This document shows positions 1-10,387 of a stretch of DNA of 64,000 bases, piece by piece (within the stretch, counting starts at the first letter, position 1; every line of letters starts with the position of its first letter). A program made the translations under genes and the position numbers. The notes under the pieces were generated by a model. The model was not told the origin of the DNA and searched no databases. It saw only the letters and a program-made list of their open reading frames with translations. Origin of the DNA: Karstenula rhodostoma CBS 690.94 (taxonomy: Eukaryota; Ascomycota; Dothideomycetes; Pleosporales; Didymosphaeriaceae); assembly GCA_010093485.1 (NCBI GenBank), contig MU001501.1:513052-577051 (forward strand), in the 5' to 3' direction.

Positions 1-1
1 T

Positions 2-1600
2 GAGGAGGCTTCCACCACCACCAGCACCGTCGACCACCCGGCCAAGATCCATACCAGCAGCCCAAAGAAGCCCGAGGTCACTCAGCACCAACCAGACTCC
101 TCTCCCAACACCATCACCCCGGGAGTAGCCATGGACACCCAGGAAGATGCATCTGCCGGCCGCGCAACCCCGGCAAAGTCACCTGAGGACGGTGAGGCTC
201 GTGGCATGTCGCCTAGCCCGAAGAAGCGATCCCTCCCTGAGTCTCCCGAGGAGTCACTCGGCAAGAAGAGCAAGCTGGAGGACGTGGAGTCTCCCGAGCC
301 TTCTCCACGCTTCCCAAGCCCTCCCAATGTCCCAGCCACTTCGGTCGACAAGGAAACGTGGCAGGGCTACTGTGAGATTGAGTCCGACCCCGCCTACTTC
401 TCTGTCATCCTGCGTGAGGTCGGCATCCAAGGCATCGACGTTCAGGAGCTCTACATGGTGGACCCGGAGCAGCTCTGCCTCCTGCCTCCTGTCTATGGAT
501 TGGTCTTGCTCTTCCGCCATCGCGAGTTCGATCAGCACAAGCAAGAAGGAACCTGTCCCGACAATGTGTGGTTCGCCAATCAGATGCCCGGCCAGAACAG
601 TTGCGCCACCCTCGCCATGATCCACACGCTCCTCAACGTGGACGACCCGGACATCGACATCGGCGAGCACATGCACCAGTTCAAGGACTTCACCAAAGAC
701 ATGACTCCTGTTCAGCGCGGCCACACCTTCGCAAGCTGGAAGTTCGTCAAGGGCATCCACAATTCCTTCGCCAAGAAGATGGACATGCTCGAGAACGACA
801 AGTACATCGCCGCCAAAGCCGCCAAGGCCGAGAAGAACAAGGCTGCTGGTCAGAAGAAGACTGCAGAGACGAAGAAGACTCCCAGTGTCCAGACCAAGTC
901 GCGCTCTAGAACCGCACGACGCAACTCTGACGACAGCGATGCGAGCAACGACTCCGTCGAGGCTTTCGAAGAGAATGCCCACCACTACATCACCTTCGTG
1001 CCCGTCGACGGCCAAGTCTGGAAGCTCGACGGCATGGACAAGCAACCTACGCTCATGGGCGAATACGACGAAGACCAGGGCGAGATGTGGTTCGACGCCG
1101 TCTCCGGGCGCATCAACACGCTCATCGGCGCAGGCGACAACGACTACGGCATCTTTGCCATCACGCAGTCTCCTCTCGTGCCGCTGCGCAACCAGCTCTG
1201 TGAAGCCGACAACACCATCAAGCGCGTCGACGGCCGTCTGGACACGCTGAGCACCGACTGGAAAGAGTTCCTGGACGAGGAGTATCGCGAGCCTCCGAGC
1301 CCCAGCTTCATGGGCTCCTTCAGCGAGGAACAGCGCGCTGCGAACCCGATTCCCGACAGCATCAAGGCTGCTATCGACAAGGACGACGTACCGGAGCTTC
1401 TAGTTCGTCATAGCAAACTGGTGTCGGAGATGCAAGGGCTGGTGTCGGATTACATGGAGCAGGTGCAGGTGGTCTCGGAGCAGGATGAGCGCGCTGAGGC
1501 ACGTCGCTGGGACTACGGCCCTGCCATCCAAGCTTGGGTGGGCATGCTGGCCGAGAACGGTTTCCTCGAGGAAAACATCGGGGAGTTTGGGGGCACGTGA
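2..1600 (+). CDS. Ubiquitin C-terminal hydrolase, peptidase C12 (UCH37/BAP1-like), 5' partial
   Basis: Cysteine protease that removes ubiquitin from small adducts or chains. The frame is open from base 2 with no stop. The first ATG is at 131, but Ser/Pro-rich codons continue upstream, so the true start probably lies outside the window. Counting from the ATG at 131, a low-complexity N-terminus (1-70) is followed by the UCH domain (about 76-320). The catalytic centre is intact: Gln before the cysteine, Cys158 in NSCAT, His285 in HHYITFVPV and Asp300 in WKLDGM. The spacing between Cys158 and His285 is about 127 residues, against roughly 76 in human UCHL5, because of a Lys/Ala-rich insert around 220-265. 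A C-terminal helical tail (about 400-489) matches the extension seen in UCH37-type enzymes, which act on the proteasome or chromatin. No introns seen. Function by family; cellular partner unknown. Confidence 0.9.
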   Translation, partial: EEASTTTSTVDHPAKIHTSSPKKPEVTQHQPDSSPNTITPGVAMDTQEDASAGRATPAKSPEDGEARGMSPSPKKRSLPESPEESLGKKSKLEDVESPEPSPRFPSPPNVPATSVDKETWQGYCEIESDPAYFSVILREVGIQGIDVQELYMVDPEQLCLLPPVYGLVLLFRHREFDQHKQEGTCPDNVWFANQMPGQNSCATLAMIHTLLNVDDPDIDIGEHMHQFKDFTKDMTPVQRGHTFASWKFVKGIHNSFAKKMDMLENDKYIAAKAAKAEKNKAAGQKKTAETKKTPSVQTKSRSRTARRNSDDSDASNDSVEAFEENAHHYITFVPVDGQVWKLDGMDKQPTLMGEYDEDQGEMWFDAVSGRINTLIGAGDNDYGIFAITQSPLVPLRNQLCEADNTIKRVDGRLDTLSTDWKEFLDEEYREPPSPSFMGSFSEEQRAANPIPDSIKAAIDKDDVPELLVRHSKLVSEMQGLVSDYMEQVQVVSEQDERAEARRWDYGPAIQAWVGMLAENGFLEENIGEFGGT

Positions 1601-2085
1601 GCGCGGTGTCGGTGGGCGGTCGCGGCGATTGCAACGAATGATTGAGTAGCAGCCAAAGTAAACGGGGCCGTTGGAAGAGGGCGGAGAGTTTGCATACGTA
1701 GCTGAGACCAACAATGAAAACTTCAATAACCTCAACTTCAAGTGCCTCTTCCTCATTCCAGATGATCCTTCTAATTTGGTGAGAGTGGAAATCCGCAGTG
1801 GTCGCGCTCACCATCCCATCGGGGCAATTTGCCCCGCTCCACCACCGCCCCCCACGATCTCCACCCCAACCTCGGACATACCGGCTTTGCCTCGCGCCCA
1901 CCGAGCTTACAAACGCCCCCCCAGCGAACGTGACTCCAACCCTTGAATGGGGTGGCACAAACTCTTGTGCCGTGCCGTGCCATTCACACAACGTACCCCG
2001 CGTATCTATACGATATAACCTCGCCGGGCGTCCCCTCTCCTCAACCCCCCATCCAGCAATCCAGCCATTTCAAGACAAGTTAAAC
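1601..2085. other. Intergenic, 485 bp
   Basis: 3' flank of the UCH gene followed by the promoter of the VOC gene. C-rich stretches occur around 1830-1930 and 2030-2060, just before the ATG at 2086. No gene or repeat recognised. Confidence 0.6.
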
Positions 2086-2706
2086 ATGATAACCGGCCTC
2101 CACCACATCAACCTCGTCGTGCCCCCCGGCACGCTCGAGCAGGCGAACGACTTCTACGGCTCCACCCTCGGCCTGACGCCCCGCGCGGTGCCGCAGCTGC
2201 AGCGGGAGACGCTGGCGTGGTTCGATATTGGGACGTCGGGGCAGTAAGGACGTTCCCTTTTCTTTTCTTTCCTATCTACCTTCTCTTTCTAATGTGGCTG
2301 CGGGTGGTAGACAGGTCCACGTCGCATTCGGCAAGCCCGAGGACTTCGCGCATACGTCGTCGCGGCATCCGTGTTTTAAAGTCGGGGGGAGGGAGGCGTT
2401 GGAGGCGCTTCAGGGGAGGGTGTGGGGGCATTTTGAGAGGGGGGGTGAGAGTGCGCCGAAAGCGGCGGATGAGTATGTTTCCATCCATCTATCCAGCTAG
2501 TCTTCTTTCCGTGTGGGGTTTTGGATATGGGGGCAACGCGCTGATGGATTGATGTAGGCCTGGCGAGAAGAACAGTGGGGCTGAAGGCGTCGAGTATCCG
2601 ACGCGGTTCTTTGCGAGGTATGTTTTGGTGTGCTTTTGGGGAAAGGGATATGGTGCTGATGGGATGTAGGGACTATGCGGGGAATAGGTTGGAGTTTACG
2701 TTGTAG
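2086..2706 (+). CDS. VOC/glyoxalase-fold protein, 4 exons
   Basis: Small metalloenzyme or ligand-binding protein of the vicinal-oxygen-chelate superfamily; substrate not predictable. Exons 2086..2243, 2311..2472, 2558..2617 and 2670..2706 join in phase to give 138 residues. Introns of 67, 85 and 52 nt start with GTAAGG, GTATGT and GTATGT. The start is the first ATG and opens with the typical strand GLHHINLVV. The protein ends RDYAGNRLEFTL, the usual last strand with its metal-binding Glu. His in LHHINL and Glu in NRLEF are candidate metal ligands. Length fits a single-domain fungal VOC protein. No long open frame covers the whole gene because all introns contain stops. Confidence in family is high, in exact enzymatic role low. 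Confidence 0.82.
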
Positions 2707-5567
2707 GGGGTGATGGAGGGATGGTGCTTTCGATCGGAGATGCCCAGTTTGCAAAGAAACAAACGTTCGATGGTTCTGCATTCGCGGGATACCGTACCGA
2801 GCTGGTGGATAATGGCAGGTAAGTTATTGAGTCGTCAGATTCACAGGTGGCGTGCTTTAGGGCATGCTGATACATGGAGTGTTCACTATCATCACGGCCA
2901 CAATTTGGAACTTCTTCCTAGTCTCTTCGACACTGATTCTGCTCCACGCTCGAGCATCTCTCTCATGTGGGAGTGTTATCCAAACCTTACCGACCTCGTA
3001 ACAGAGGCCGCCAAAAAGTGCTCCTACATATCTTACCAGCACAAGCGACATATCGCGCACCTGCAGTCTGACACACGCTTATATGACGACGTTATGTTTA
3101 GTCAGCCATGGCATTGCAGCTGCTTCCGGGGCTGATGATCTATCCAGCGCCGAACAGACGTCACGGCTCGATTCGACGCTGGATGTCTACTCAATTGATA
3201 CGACATTGCCACCAGATCAAGAATCACCTGGAAGAATTGGTTCTTGCCTCTTCTTAGGACGAAGCTTTTATAGTCTCGGAGCTCAACTTAACGAAAACAG
3301 AGTAAGCCATATGACGATCGATCGCGATGCAACACGGCGACTTGGCCCCCTGGGTTGACACATCGCAAGAAATCATTACGATAGGAGAGCATCGTTTGGC
3401 TTCATACGTATCCAAAGTCGACTATCGTATGCATCTCTAGCAAACACAGCGGCGACCAGCTTCTCGATGGTGATTTTTCCGTCATCCGATTTCGCGGAAC
3501 AGAAGTACGAGCGAACGCAGCGGATGTGGCCTCTGAAGAATTGCCACCCCAACTAGACGTGGACAGTAGCGATGTTGAGGTTGATATCCTACCATGCTTG
3601 TACCATCCGATAAAGAACGTCACTATCTTCCGAGTAGGCAAGATATCACGAATGATCAATCCTGCAGGGTGTTGCAATATCGTAACTGGGCAACGGAGAC
3701 AGTCTCACGCCTCAGCTGCGAGCGCAACCCACGAAAGCCCAAGCCAGCTCTCGAACAACATTGACAATCGACGTCCTTCCTTCCACAGTTTTGCTGGCGT
3801 TTGGCCTCCTCGCGATTCCAATCGCGTCCGCGTCCTCGGCTCCTACCTAATACCGCATCGCTCTCGCCCTGGCTCACGACGGTGTTGTGGTTAACGATAG
3901 CAACGGTTGGTCGTGCTGCTTGCCATCAACCAAGTAAGTAAAGTGTTCGTCCGGACGGTCGCTTCATCATCAATACCAGTGACGTACTGAGTGAGAAGTA
4001 TCATACCTTCCCCTCTGACACGAATCTCGCGAACTCGATATTCAGCGGGCGTGTATTTACCCACGCCGCGCCTTCCAGAAGCTCGCGAAGTATCATATTT
4101 GGTATTTACCCACACCACTATCTGCTCCTCATTTATTTATTTTCCAGACTGCACTACACGTTTCGGCTGTTTCTATGCTAACTACCCCATGATCGATATC
4201 GCAGCGTACACACTTTCTTCCCAGCACATGTCCATGGACGATTTTAGTATGTACTTACTGTTCCCGAAATCCTTGCCACCCAGTTATATAGGGAGTCGTA
4301 GTTACCAGCAACCTCCCGTTAAACCACAAGGTGGAGGTTCTACAGCTACCCTTATCGGATTCTTAGCTATCTATATACTAGGTTAGCTATGCTGCTAGCT
4401 AGTATAGTACTAAATCTAATAAAAGATTAAATAAGTTTTTAGTATAGTATAAAGTCTACTACTATCTGTTACTATTAAGAGGTATATGTTAATAAAGATT
4501 TTCGAAATAAACTACTTAACCGCGAAGATCTATAATTAAGGTATAGCGAGCCGGTCTATCTATTTAGGTGTCCCGAATATAATATAGGGTTTACAAAGCT
4601 ATCAGGTCGGTTCTAACACATGTAAAGCAAATCGTGCAATTAGGGTTTATACGAAGGCAAGATGGCCAAGTTGATTAAATGGCTGGAGAAACGGCACGAT
4701 ATTGACGAAGATGACTGAGGCTGCGGCTGCGGCAGCACCGCACTTGCATGACAGAAGGCAGTCGCTCTAACAAATTGCCATGTTTGTCGTCGTCTAAGAT
4801 AGAATGCCAGACTTCTCCTAACGCGTCTATCTCATAATCGCTTGTGACTCTCAATCCAACCACGAGTTTTGCAGCGTGCAACAGGTTGCAGTTTTCGATT
4901 TTATTGAAAGGGTGCATTGAAGCACCGACTGCAGCAAATTGAGCATGCCGGAATCGTACAATGAAATTCGCGATTCGGGTTGTGTGGATGTCAAACCTCA
5001 ATTATGCACCAAGGGCCATCTTGCTAGCGTCGATTGGTTAGAGATACCGCGGCATGGGCACAGTAACGATCGACCGACAGGAAATTGCGACCTGCCTCTA
5101 TACAGTACGCATGACCTAGGAATAGAGATGCTCGACTGCACAAGTCTAGGCCACGGCGATAGGCGATTGCCGATTGACAAGTCACAAAAACAGACCGCAT
5201 ATGTGGGGCGGCAATAATTAGCTTCAAGTATGTCTGGGCACAGCATCCAAGAGGGTCCTCCAAGACAGCCTCGAGCCGAAGCGGCGGCGCGGTAAGCCAC
5301 CAATGTTGATGAGCAAGCGTTGCGGCGAATGATATCGTCAACCCCTGGCGATAGGTAAGCGCCGACATAGGATTGAGGTGAACAATGTCCGCGCCTTGGA
5401 GCCCCAGCCAGGGTTAACGTTGGCGCGTACCCGGCCGGCGTACGAATTGGGTGCGTCTCAATGTGAAATCAAGGAAGCCCGTCATCCTCAATGGCGCAGC
5501 AACTGACTCAATCTCAACCTTTGTTACACCCACCAATCTCGTGCATTTCCCCAACAATCATCACGTT
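2707..5567. other. Gene-free stretch, 2.86 kb
   Basis: Only short open frames in all six frames, none with a recognisable domain. Composition varies: mixed sequence 2.7-4.3 kb, a strongly AT-rich block around 4370-4670 (listed separately), then mixed sequence. The last 150 bases are open in frame with the next gene but contain no ATG in that frame. Confidence 0.6.
4370..4670. repeat. AT-rich block, possibly RIP-degraded repeat
   Basis: About 300 bases rich in TA, with many TAGTA/CTAGTATA-type words, in clear contrast to the flanks. In Pezizomycotina such islands are often remnants of repeats mutated by RIP (established for the group). I see no terminal inverted repeat or coding remnant that would name the element. 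Boundaries are approximate. Confidence 0.45.
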
Positions 5568-6400
5568 ATGGTTTCTTATACACCTGATCAGATCGATGAC
5601 GGAAATCTGGCCTACCATTACAGGGTGATCGTGAACGACTCTCGCGGAACATACTACCAGCTTGCAACAGAAGCACAAGGCTTTCCCGCTGGTTTTTGGG
5701 CTTCACAACGGTGAGTTATTCATTATTATCTGCCTAATAATCTAACACTGCATAGCTCACAGACCTCACAGGTGCCAACAGCCAGCAGCTCGCAGGTGCC
5801 CGGTGCTAGTTATTTTCATCAGCTCACCGGCATTACAGTCGCGAATAAGAAGCGTCTGTATATTGCTTTGTATCCGAGTGGAGTGGCCAACAATGATGAA
5901 CGGAGGTACCTGAAGAGTCGTTTAATTGAAGGGAATAAGCTTACGTGCCTAGATATCATTGGGCTTTGCTCATTGGACCAAAAGCAGAGAGCAGTGATGC
6001 CCCAGGTGTTCGATATCATGTGAAGAACCAGCCGATCAGCGGATGGACGTATGAAGAGAAGAGCGTCAGCGATGTTCGAGCGACGAATACATTGCTAGCC
6101 CGTATTGTTATTGCCAAGGTCCAGGACGAACAGCGCCTGATAGGGCTGCTCCGTAATCTTCCTATCATCAATGGGAACCCAAATTGGAGATGCCGTACTT
6201 GGATCGGGCAAGCTCTAGCAGCCATTGCGAAAGACGGGCAGTGCGTGGGGTCATCTCAACTAGACTGGGCAGCCATTGAGACATTCGCAAGGCAGTACGT
6301 GGCCCAGAAGACTGCTACAGGAAGATATGCGAGAGCAGAGGATATGTTGAAACCTAAACCAACTTACGATCTGCTGGATCAGAGGGAAACCGTGCCTTGA
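5568..6400 (+). CDS. DUF6914-like protein, 3 exons, 5' end uncertain
   Basis: Function unknown. The C-terminal part matches what I recall of the fungal DUF6914 family: NKKRLYIALYPSG, then YHWALLIGPK, YHVKN, RCRTW and a tail with KPKPTYDLL. Exons 5568..5710, 5756..5905 and 5953..6400 are in phase (246 residues). The introns are 45 and 47 nt, the first with a CTAAC branch site. The family usually starts directly before NKKRLY. Here the codon in that place is GTC and not ATG, and the frame runs on upstream through a spliced exon that itself lacks an ATG until 5568 (open from 5418). So either the start has moved or the original start was lost. Its stop lies 22 bases from the stop of the convergent kinase-like gene. 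The upstream exon matches nothing I know. Confidence 0.6.
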
Positions 6401-6422
6401 GGGGAAGCTACAAAGTCACGTT

Positions 6423-7304
6423 TCACCATTCGCCCCACCACTTGTTACGAACTCTCTCCATTTCAAGTTCTTTAGGATAAGGACCAAGCAAGGAATGGAG
6501 AATGCTCTGCCATTCAGTTCTGGTCTGGTTTCCAAACCACGCCGTGGTGCATTCCCAATAGTGAGGGTACCACCCTGAGAACTCCCAGTCAATAATCCCG
6601 ACTATCTTATCGGCGGAAATAAGTATATTGAACGGATTCAAGTCGCAATGCGTGAAGACTGGGGCTGGCCATTGTCCCTCCTGTGCAGCAATCATGTTCT
6701 TGATCTCCTCAGCCTCTTCCGTAGAAACATGATCGCCGATTTGTGTTGCCTCGATGTTGGCCCTTAGCCATCGATGGAAGTCTTGAATCGTCTTGAAAGG
6801 TCCAAATCGCGGAGCTCCATGTGGGAGCCGGGAGTCGTACAAGGAACCATCAACGCAACTTTTCACACCCGTACTAGGTGGAGGCTGTAAAGCCCGAAGC
6901 TCCTGTATCATATCTTTGAGCTGTACGATGATGTTAACGCGAGCATCCTGGGATAGGTTCTTCCAGGCGCTTGCTAAGGTCTCGCCTTGAATTCGTTCCA
7001 TGACGATATAGGCTCGGTTTTTGTAGAGGAAGGAGCAATAGACCCGGGGAACAGGGATTGATGTTTGCTGAGCAATATAGCGCATTGTAGCAGCTTCCGT
7101 CAAGTGGATCGAAGAACCAGTTTTGAGGATTTTTCTTTTTGATATTGGTATGCAATGTCCATCGCGCTTAAAAAAACGAGCCGTGGTGTGAAGAGCTAAA
7201 CGGGCCAAGGAACGTCGGATGAAGGTGTTATTGATTGCAAGATTTTCGCTGCCATCATGCTGAGTCTCGGAACCAATTGCAGAGTTGGTGTAGGGATGTG
7301 GCAT
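6423..7304 (-). CDS. Aminoglycoside phosphotransferase/choline-kinase-like protein
   Basis: Protein-kinase-fold small-molecule kinase (APH family), very expanded in filamentous fungi; substrate unknown. The intronless frame from ATG 7304 gives 293 residues. The frame is open further upstream but only with non-ATG starts. Seen motifs: a VPRVY hinge-type strand followed by YIVMERIQGETL (ATP-pocket region), the catalytic loop FTHCDLNPFNIL (the HxDxxxxN Brenner motif) and the metal-binding IIDWEFSGWYP. All key residues are present, so it is probably active. The fungal versions are cytosolic proteins, not antibiotic-resistance genes. Convergent with the DUF6914-like gene. Confidence 0.85.
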   Translation of the reverse strand: MPHPYTNSAIGSETQHDGSENLAINNTFIRRSLARLALHTTARFFKRDGHCIPISKRKILKTGSSIHLTEAATMRYIAQQTSIPVPRVYCSFLYKNRAYIVMERIQGETLASAWKNLSQDARVNIIVQLKDMIQELRALQPPPSTGVKSCVDGSLYDSRLPHGAPRFGPFKTIQDFHRWLRANIEATQIGDHVSTEEAEEIKNMIAAQEGQWPAPVFTHCDLNPFNILISADKIVGIIDWEFSGWYPHYWECTTAWFGNQTRTEWQSILHSLLGPYPKELEMERVRNKWWGEW

Positions 7305-8080
7305 CGCAGGAAAGGATGTCGTGGTAAAAGCAGCTCGCAGAACTCGACCGTGTCCGCATCCATGCAACTGGCTTACTCAGCATTCGCCGACCAAAGCATG
7401 ACAGGAGCGCCAAGCTGCTTTGGGAACAGCAACACCTGCGTCCATTCTTAGCCGAGGGCCCGAAAATGGCCCTGAGCCGATGCGTTTGGTCAATGTACAC
7501 CCAGCCAATCGCGCCATTCTCAACGCCTGCTATCCGGTGTACCTGATCTGGCACCCATATACAACAGTCGAGAGACCAGAAACGGCTCTTATCTATTGTA
7601 AGTACATTGCACATAATCTTTGGGCCTCTGTTGCTGAATAGTGGTTTTCTGATTGTTGACTCAAACTACAAAGTAGTGTCCCGTAAAGTGATAGACAAAC
7701 ATGGACTGACTGCCGCTTGCTGAATAGTAAAGGGTTAAATCAATCCCATGCGACTGCACACGCCATGTTCTCACTTGAAGAAGCCGATTCCAACCATCGC
7801 ATTGTTAAAAAGGAAATGGTAGTAGTACTCGGTAACTTCGGTCGTTGTCGTAACTTAGTCTCCCTTGCCAAACATGGCTCCGAGGTGCGGTGCCTTGCGA
7901 GAGGCGATGATTTATTCCCCATAGTGATGACGATGCGACTATAATGACGTAACGGTCGTAGAGGCGAAGGGTAGATAGAATGAGTAGAGTAAATCCATGT
8001 GTGGATTAGAGGCGCAATTAAAGACTGTCTTGCGATTTCAAACATTCGATCACGGTAGTAATCCTCCATAGTAATTGCAG
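7305..8080. other. Gene-free stretch, 776 bp
   Basis: Promoter side of the kinase-like gene and the expected, but missing, 5' part of the SDR. An open frame at 7717..7944 contains a glycine-containing strand (VVVLGNFGR) that faintly resembles a nucleotide-binding start, but it is in no spliceable relation to the SDR that I can find. Confidence 0.45.
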
Positions 8081-8954
8081 TCGCGCCCTCTTCCTCGAAG
8101 CAATCGCAGCGCACAACCCCGCGCTGCTCATCCTCGCCGGGCGCAGCCCCCAGAAGATCGCCGCCACAGCCGCAACACTCGCCGCCATCAACCCCGCGGT
8201 GAAAACCCGCGCGTTGCACCTCGACCTCGCGTCCCAGGCCAGCATCCGCCGCGCCGCCGCCCAAGTCAATGCCTACGATGAAGACCACATAGATGTACTT
8301 GTGAACAACGCGGGCGTCATGGCAGGCCCCTACCGCACGACCGCCGAAGGGCTGGAAATGCAGTTCGGCGCCAACCACCTGGGACACTTCCTCTTCACGA
8401 ATCTCATCATGGAGAAGCTACTCGCAGCGCCCCACCCGCGCGTCGTTAACATCTCCAGCGACGGACACCGCTTGTCAGGGATCCGGTGGGACGACGTTGG
8501 CTTCGCGGGTGGAAAGACGTATAACCAGTGGGAAGCGTATGGGCAGTCGAAGACGGCGAATATTCTGTTTTCGAAGGCGCTCGCGGGGTTTGACGGTCTC
8601 AAGACGAGAGGTCTAAGGTCGTTCGCGGTTCATCCCGGTGTTATTTTGAGCACGAGTCTTGCGGATGGACTGGGGCAAGATGATTTCGCGGATTTGAAGA
8701 GGCTGGATAAGGAGATTGGGCATCCGCTGGGCGAGGATGATGCGAAGTTCGACGTTAAGACCGAGGATGAGATGGTGGCGACGCATGTGGCTGCGGCTTT
8801 TGACCCGAGGTTGGAGGCGAAGGAGTGGAATGGGGCGTATATGGAGGATGGAAATGTGCATGAGGAGAGGTTGAGGAAGGCGGTGGAAAGGGAGGATGTG
8901 GACAGGCTTTGGAAGCTGAGTGAGGGGTTGGTTGGGGAGGAGTCTAGGTGGTGA
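8081..8954 (+). pseudogene. Short-chain dehydrogenase/reductase lacking its N-terminal Rossmann motif
   Basis: NAD(P)-dependent oxidoreductase of the SDR family, retinol-dehydrogenase-like. From 8081 the frame reads through beta-2 (LLILAGRS), the VNNAGVMAG strand, NISSD with the catalytic Ser, the AYGQSKTAN active site (Tyr and Lys present) and VHPGVI. What is missing is the start: no ATG occurs in frame before the internal GVMAG, the frame is closed by a stop at 8019-8021, and the TGxxxGxG cofactor loop is absent. A possible acceptor AG at 8079-8080 precedes the first conserved codons, but I cannot find an upstream exon with the glycine motif in the 780 bases before it. Most likely 5'-truncated; an unrecognised distant first exon is the alternative. 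Confidence 0.6.
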
Positions 8955-9279
8955 GTGAGCGGGATTGTCGAATAGAGCTGGAGTGGAGACTTGGATGCTG
9001 TAGTGCTCTCGAAATATGCATCGTGCTCTATATATGTCAGTTTGTGTGTATTGGAGAAGGTGTATGCACTGACGTTGAGTTGCGCGTTCGGCGTAGGATA
9101 TGTGCGTTCTCTGCATCCTTGAGCCGCAACTTCTATGGGTATCTTCAAACAGCGCACCCTGTAACGCCAGAAAACCCGCATCTCCAACGATGCCGTCGAA
9201 TTACAAACTGCTTTGAACCTCTCGAATGAATGTTGTGACTGGCAAAATAACCATCGTCCAACCATCGCGATGGATGTCT
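8955..9279. other. Convergent intergenic, 325 bp
   Basis: 3' flanks of the SDR and VPS71 genes. Nothing else recognised. Confidence 0.6.
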
Positions 9280-10113
9280 TCACGCCCACTTCAGACAGCG
9301 GGTTGCTTCATGCGCGTCCTTGCATTCCATGCCACACACCCTTGCGCCACACTTTAAGCACTTGATCTTGCCCCAATAACCGCAATTATCACAGAAATGT
9401 CGTTGTGGCGGGCCGCCCGCTGGCGGAGGAGCAACATGCGAAGCAGCGTAGGAGAGCGGGGGCGCAGCAAGCAGAGCATCGAGCTCGGCTTGGCTGACGG
9501 GCGGTGGCACGAAGCCGTCGATGGCAAGGAGCGGATCGTCGTCGAGGTCCATACGCGAGGACGTCGGCTTTGTCGGTGTAAGCGCAGGCGGCGCGGGGGT
9601 TGCCTCAGAGGGCGTGGGTGGCACCGAGGCCACGGTACTCGGACGTCGCAGCGGTTGAGCTGCTAGGCGGGACGCTGCTGTCGCGGCGCGCGGTAGCGGT
9701 GCTTGTTGTGCCAGCGCGAGCTGCGCTTCCTCATCGTCGAGCCAGTGCTTGATCTGCCGCTGGTACTGGATGATTCTTCGGGCATTCTGCGTCTTGGGAA
9801 TGGCTAAAAGCTCGAATCAGCACGGCTCCGCTCGCAACTGCGCACAGCGTGGATGCGTACACGATTTTCCGGGAATCGGGATGCTCTGTTTCGGATCGTT
9901 GTCCCGGTTCAGCTCTGCTATGCGCCGTGCGATTGCCGTCTGTTGTCGGGAGCTCAGTTCATTCTCGCTGCGCTGGTTGGGGTTGGCGGCGGCGCGCTTT
10001 TTGTTCTTGGGGTTGATGGCAATCTTCGAGGGGTCGTAGCCCGTGTCGACTACGTAGGTCCATCCTGGCGCGATCGCGGCAGCTGAGTTGGGGAGCACTT
10101 CGACGTGTGGCAT
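9280..10113 (-). CDS. VPS71: SWR1-complex subunit Vps71 (HIT-type zinc finger, ZNHIT1 homologue)
   Basis: Nuclear subunit of the SWR1 remodeller that deposits H2A.Z. Two exons on the minus strand, 10113..9861 and 9803..9280, joined by a 57-nt GTACGC...TTTTAG intron in phase, give 258 residues. The start is ATG at 10113 (MPHVEVLP). The junction yields KTQNARRIIQYQRQIKHWL, the helix typical of this family. A Pro/Ala-rich linker follows. The HIT-type zinc finger closes the protein: FCDNCGYWG, CLKCGARVC, then HEATRCLKW, with the Cys/His ligands of ZNHIT1. Convergent with the SDR and divergent from the thioesterase-like gene across 274 bases. Confidence 0.9.
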
Positions 10114-10387
10114 GGTTTGGGTGGGCAAGAGAGCAGAGCGTTGTCGAAGCAGCTGGAGCGGAAGCCGGAGATGCTCACATGATCGCGCGTCGGCGAGCGC
10201 GTGGGACTGGTACGAACATCAAGGATGCGGGGTAGATATATACATCGTCAACTGAACTGGACTTTTGGTGCACATGTCTTGCTCTCCGTCAATTTGAGCT
10301 ACAGGTAAGCACGACTAGTCTCTCCAATACTTGTCAATTTCATTCAGTTCGTGCACATCGAGACTCTGATTAGATCCTTGTGCGAAC

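Noticed and set aside
254..1045. 263-codon minus-strand frame opposite the UCH gene
   Set aside because: Antisense shadow of a codon-biased gene; the product has no domain and the plus strand has an intact enzyme.
6423..7304. Antibiotic-resistance gene
   Set aside because: The APH fold is widespread in fungi as housekeeping or orphan kinases; nothing points to transfer from bacteria.
7717..7944. Glycine-containing strand VVVLGNFGR as the missing start of the SDR
   Set aside because: It lacks TGxxxGxG, is followed by stops and has no donor that joins it in phase to 8081.
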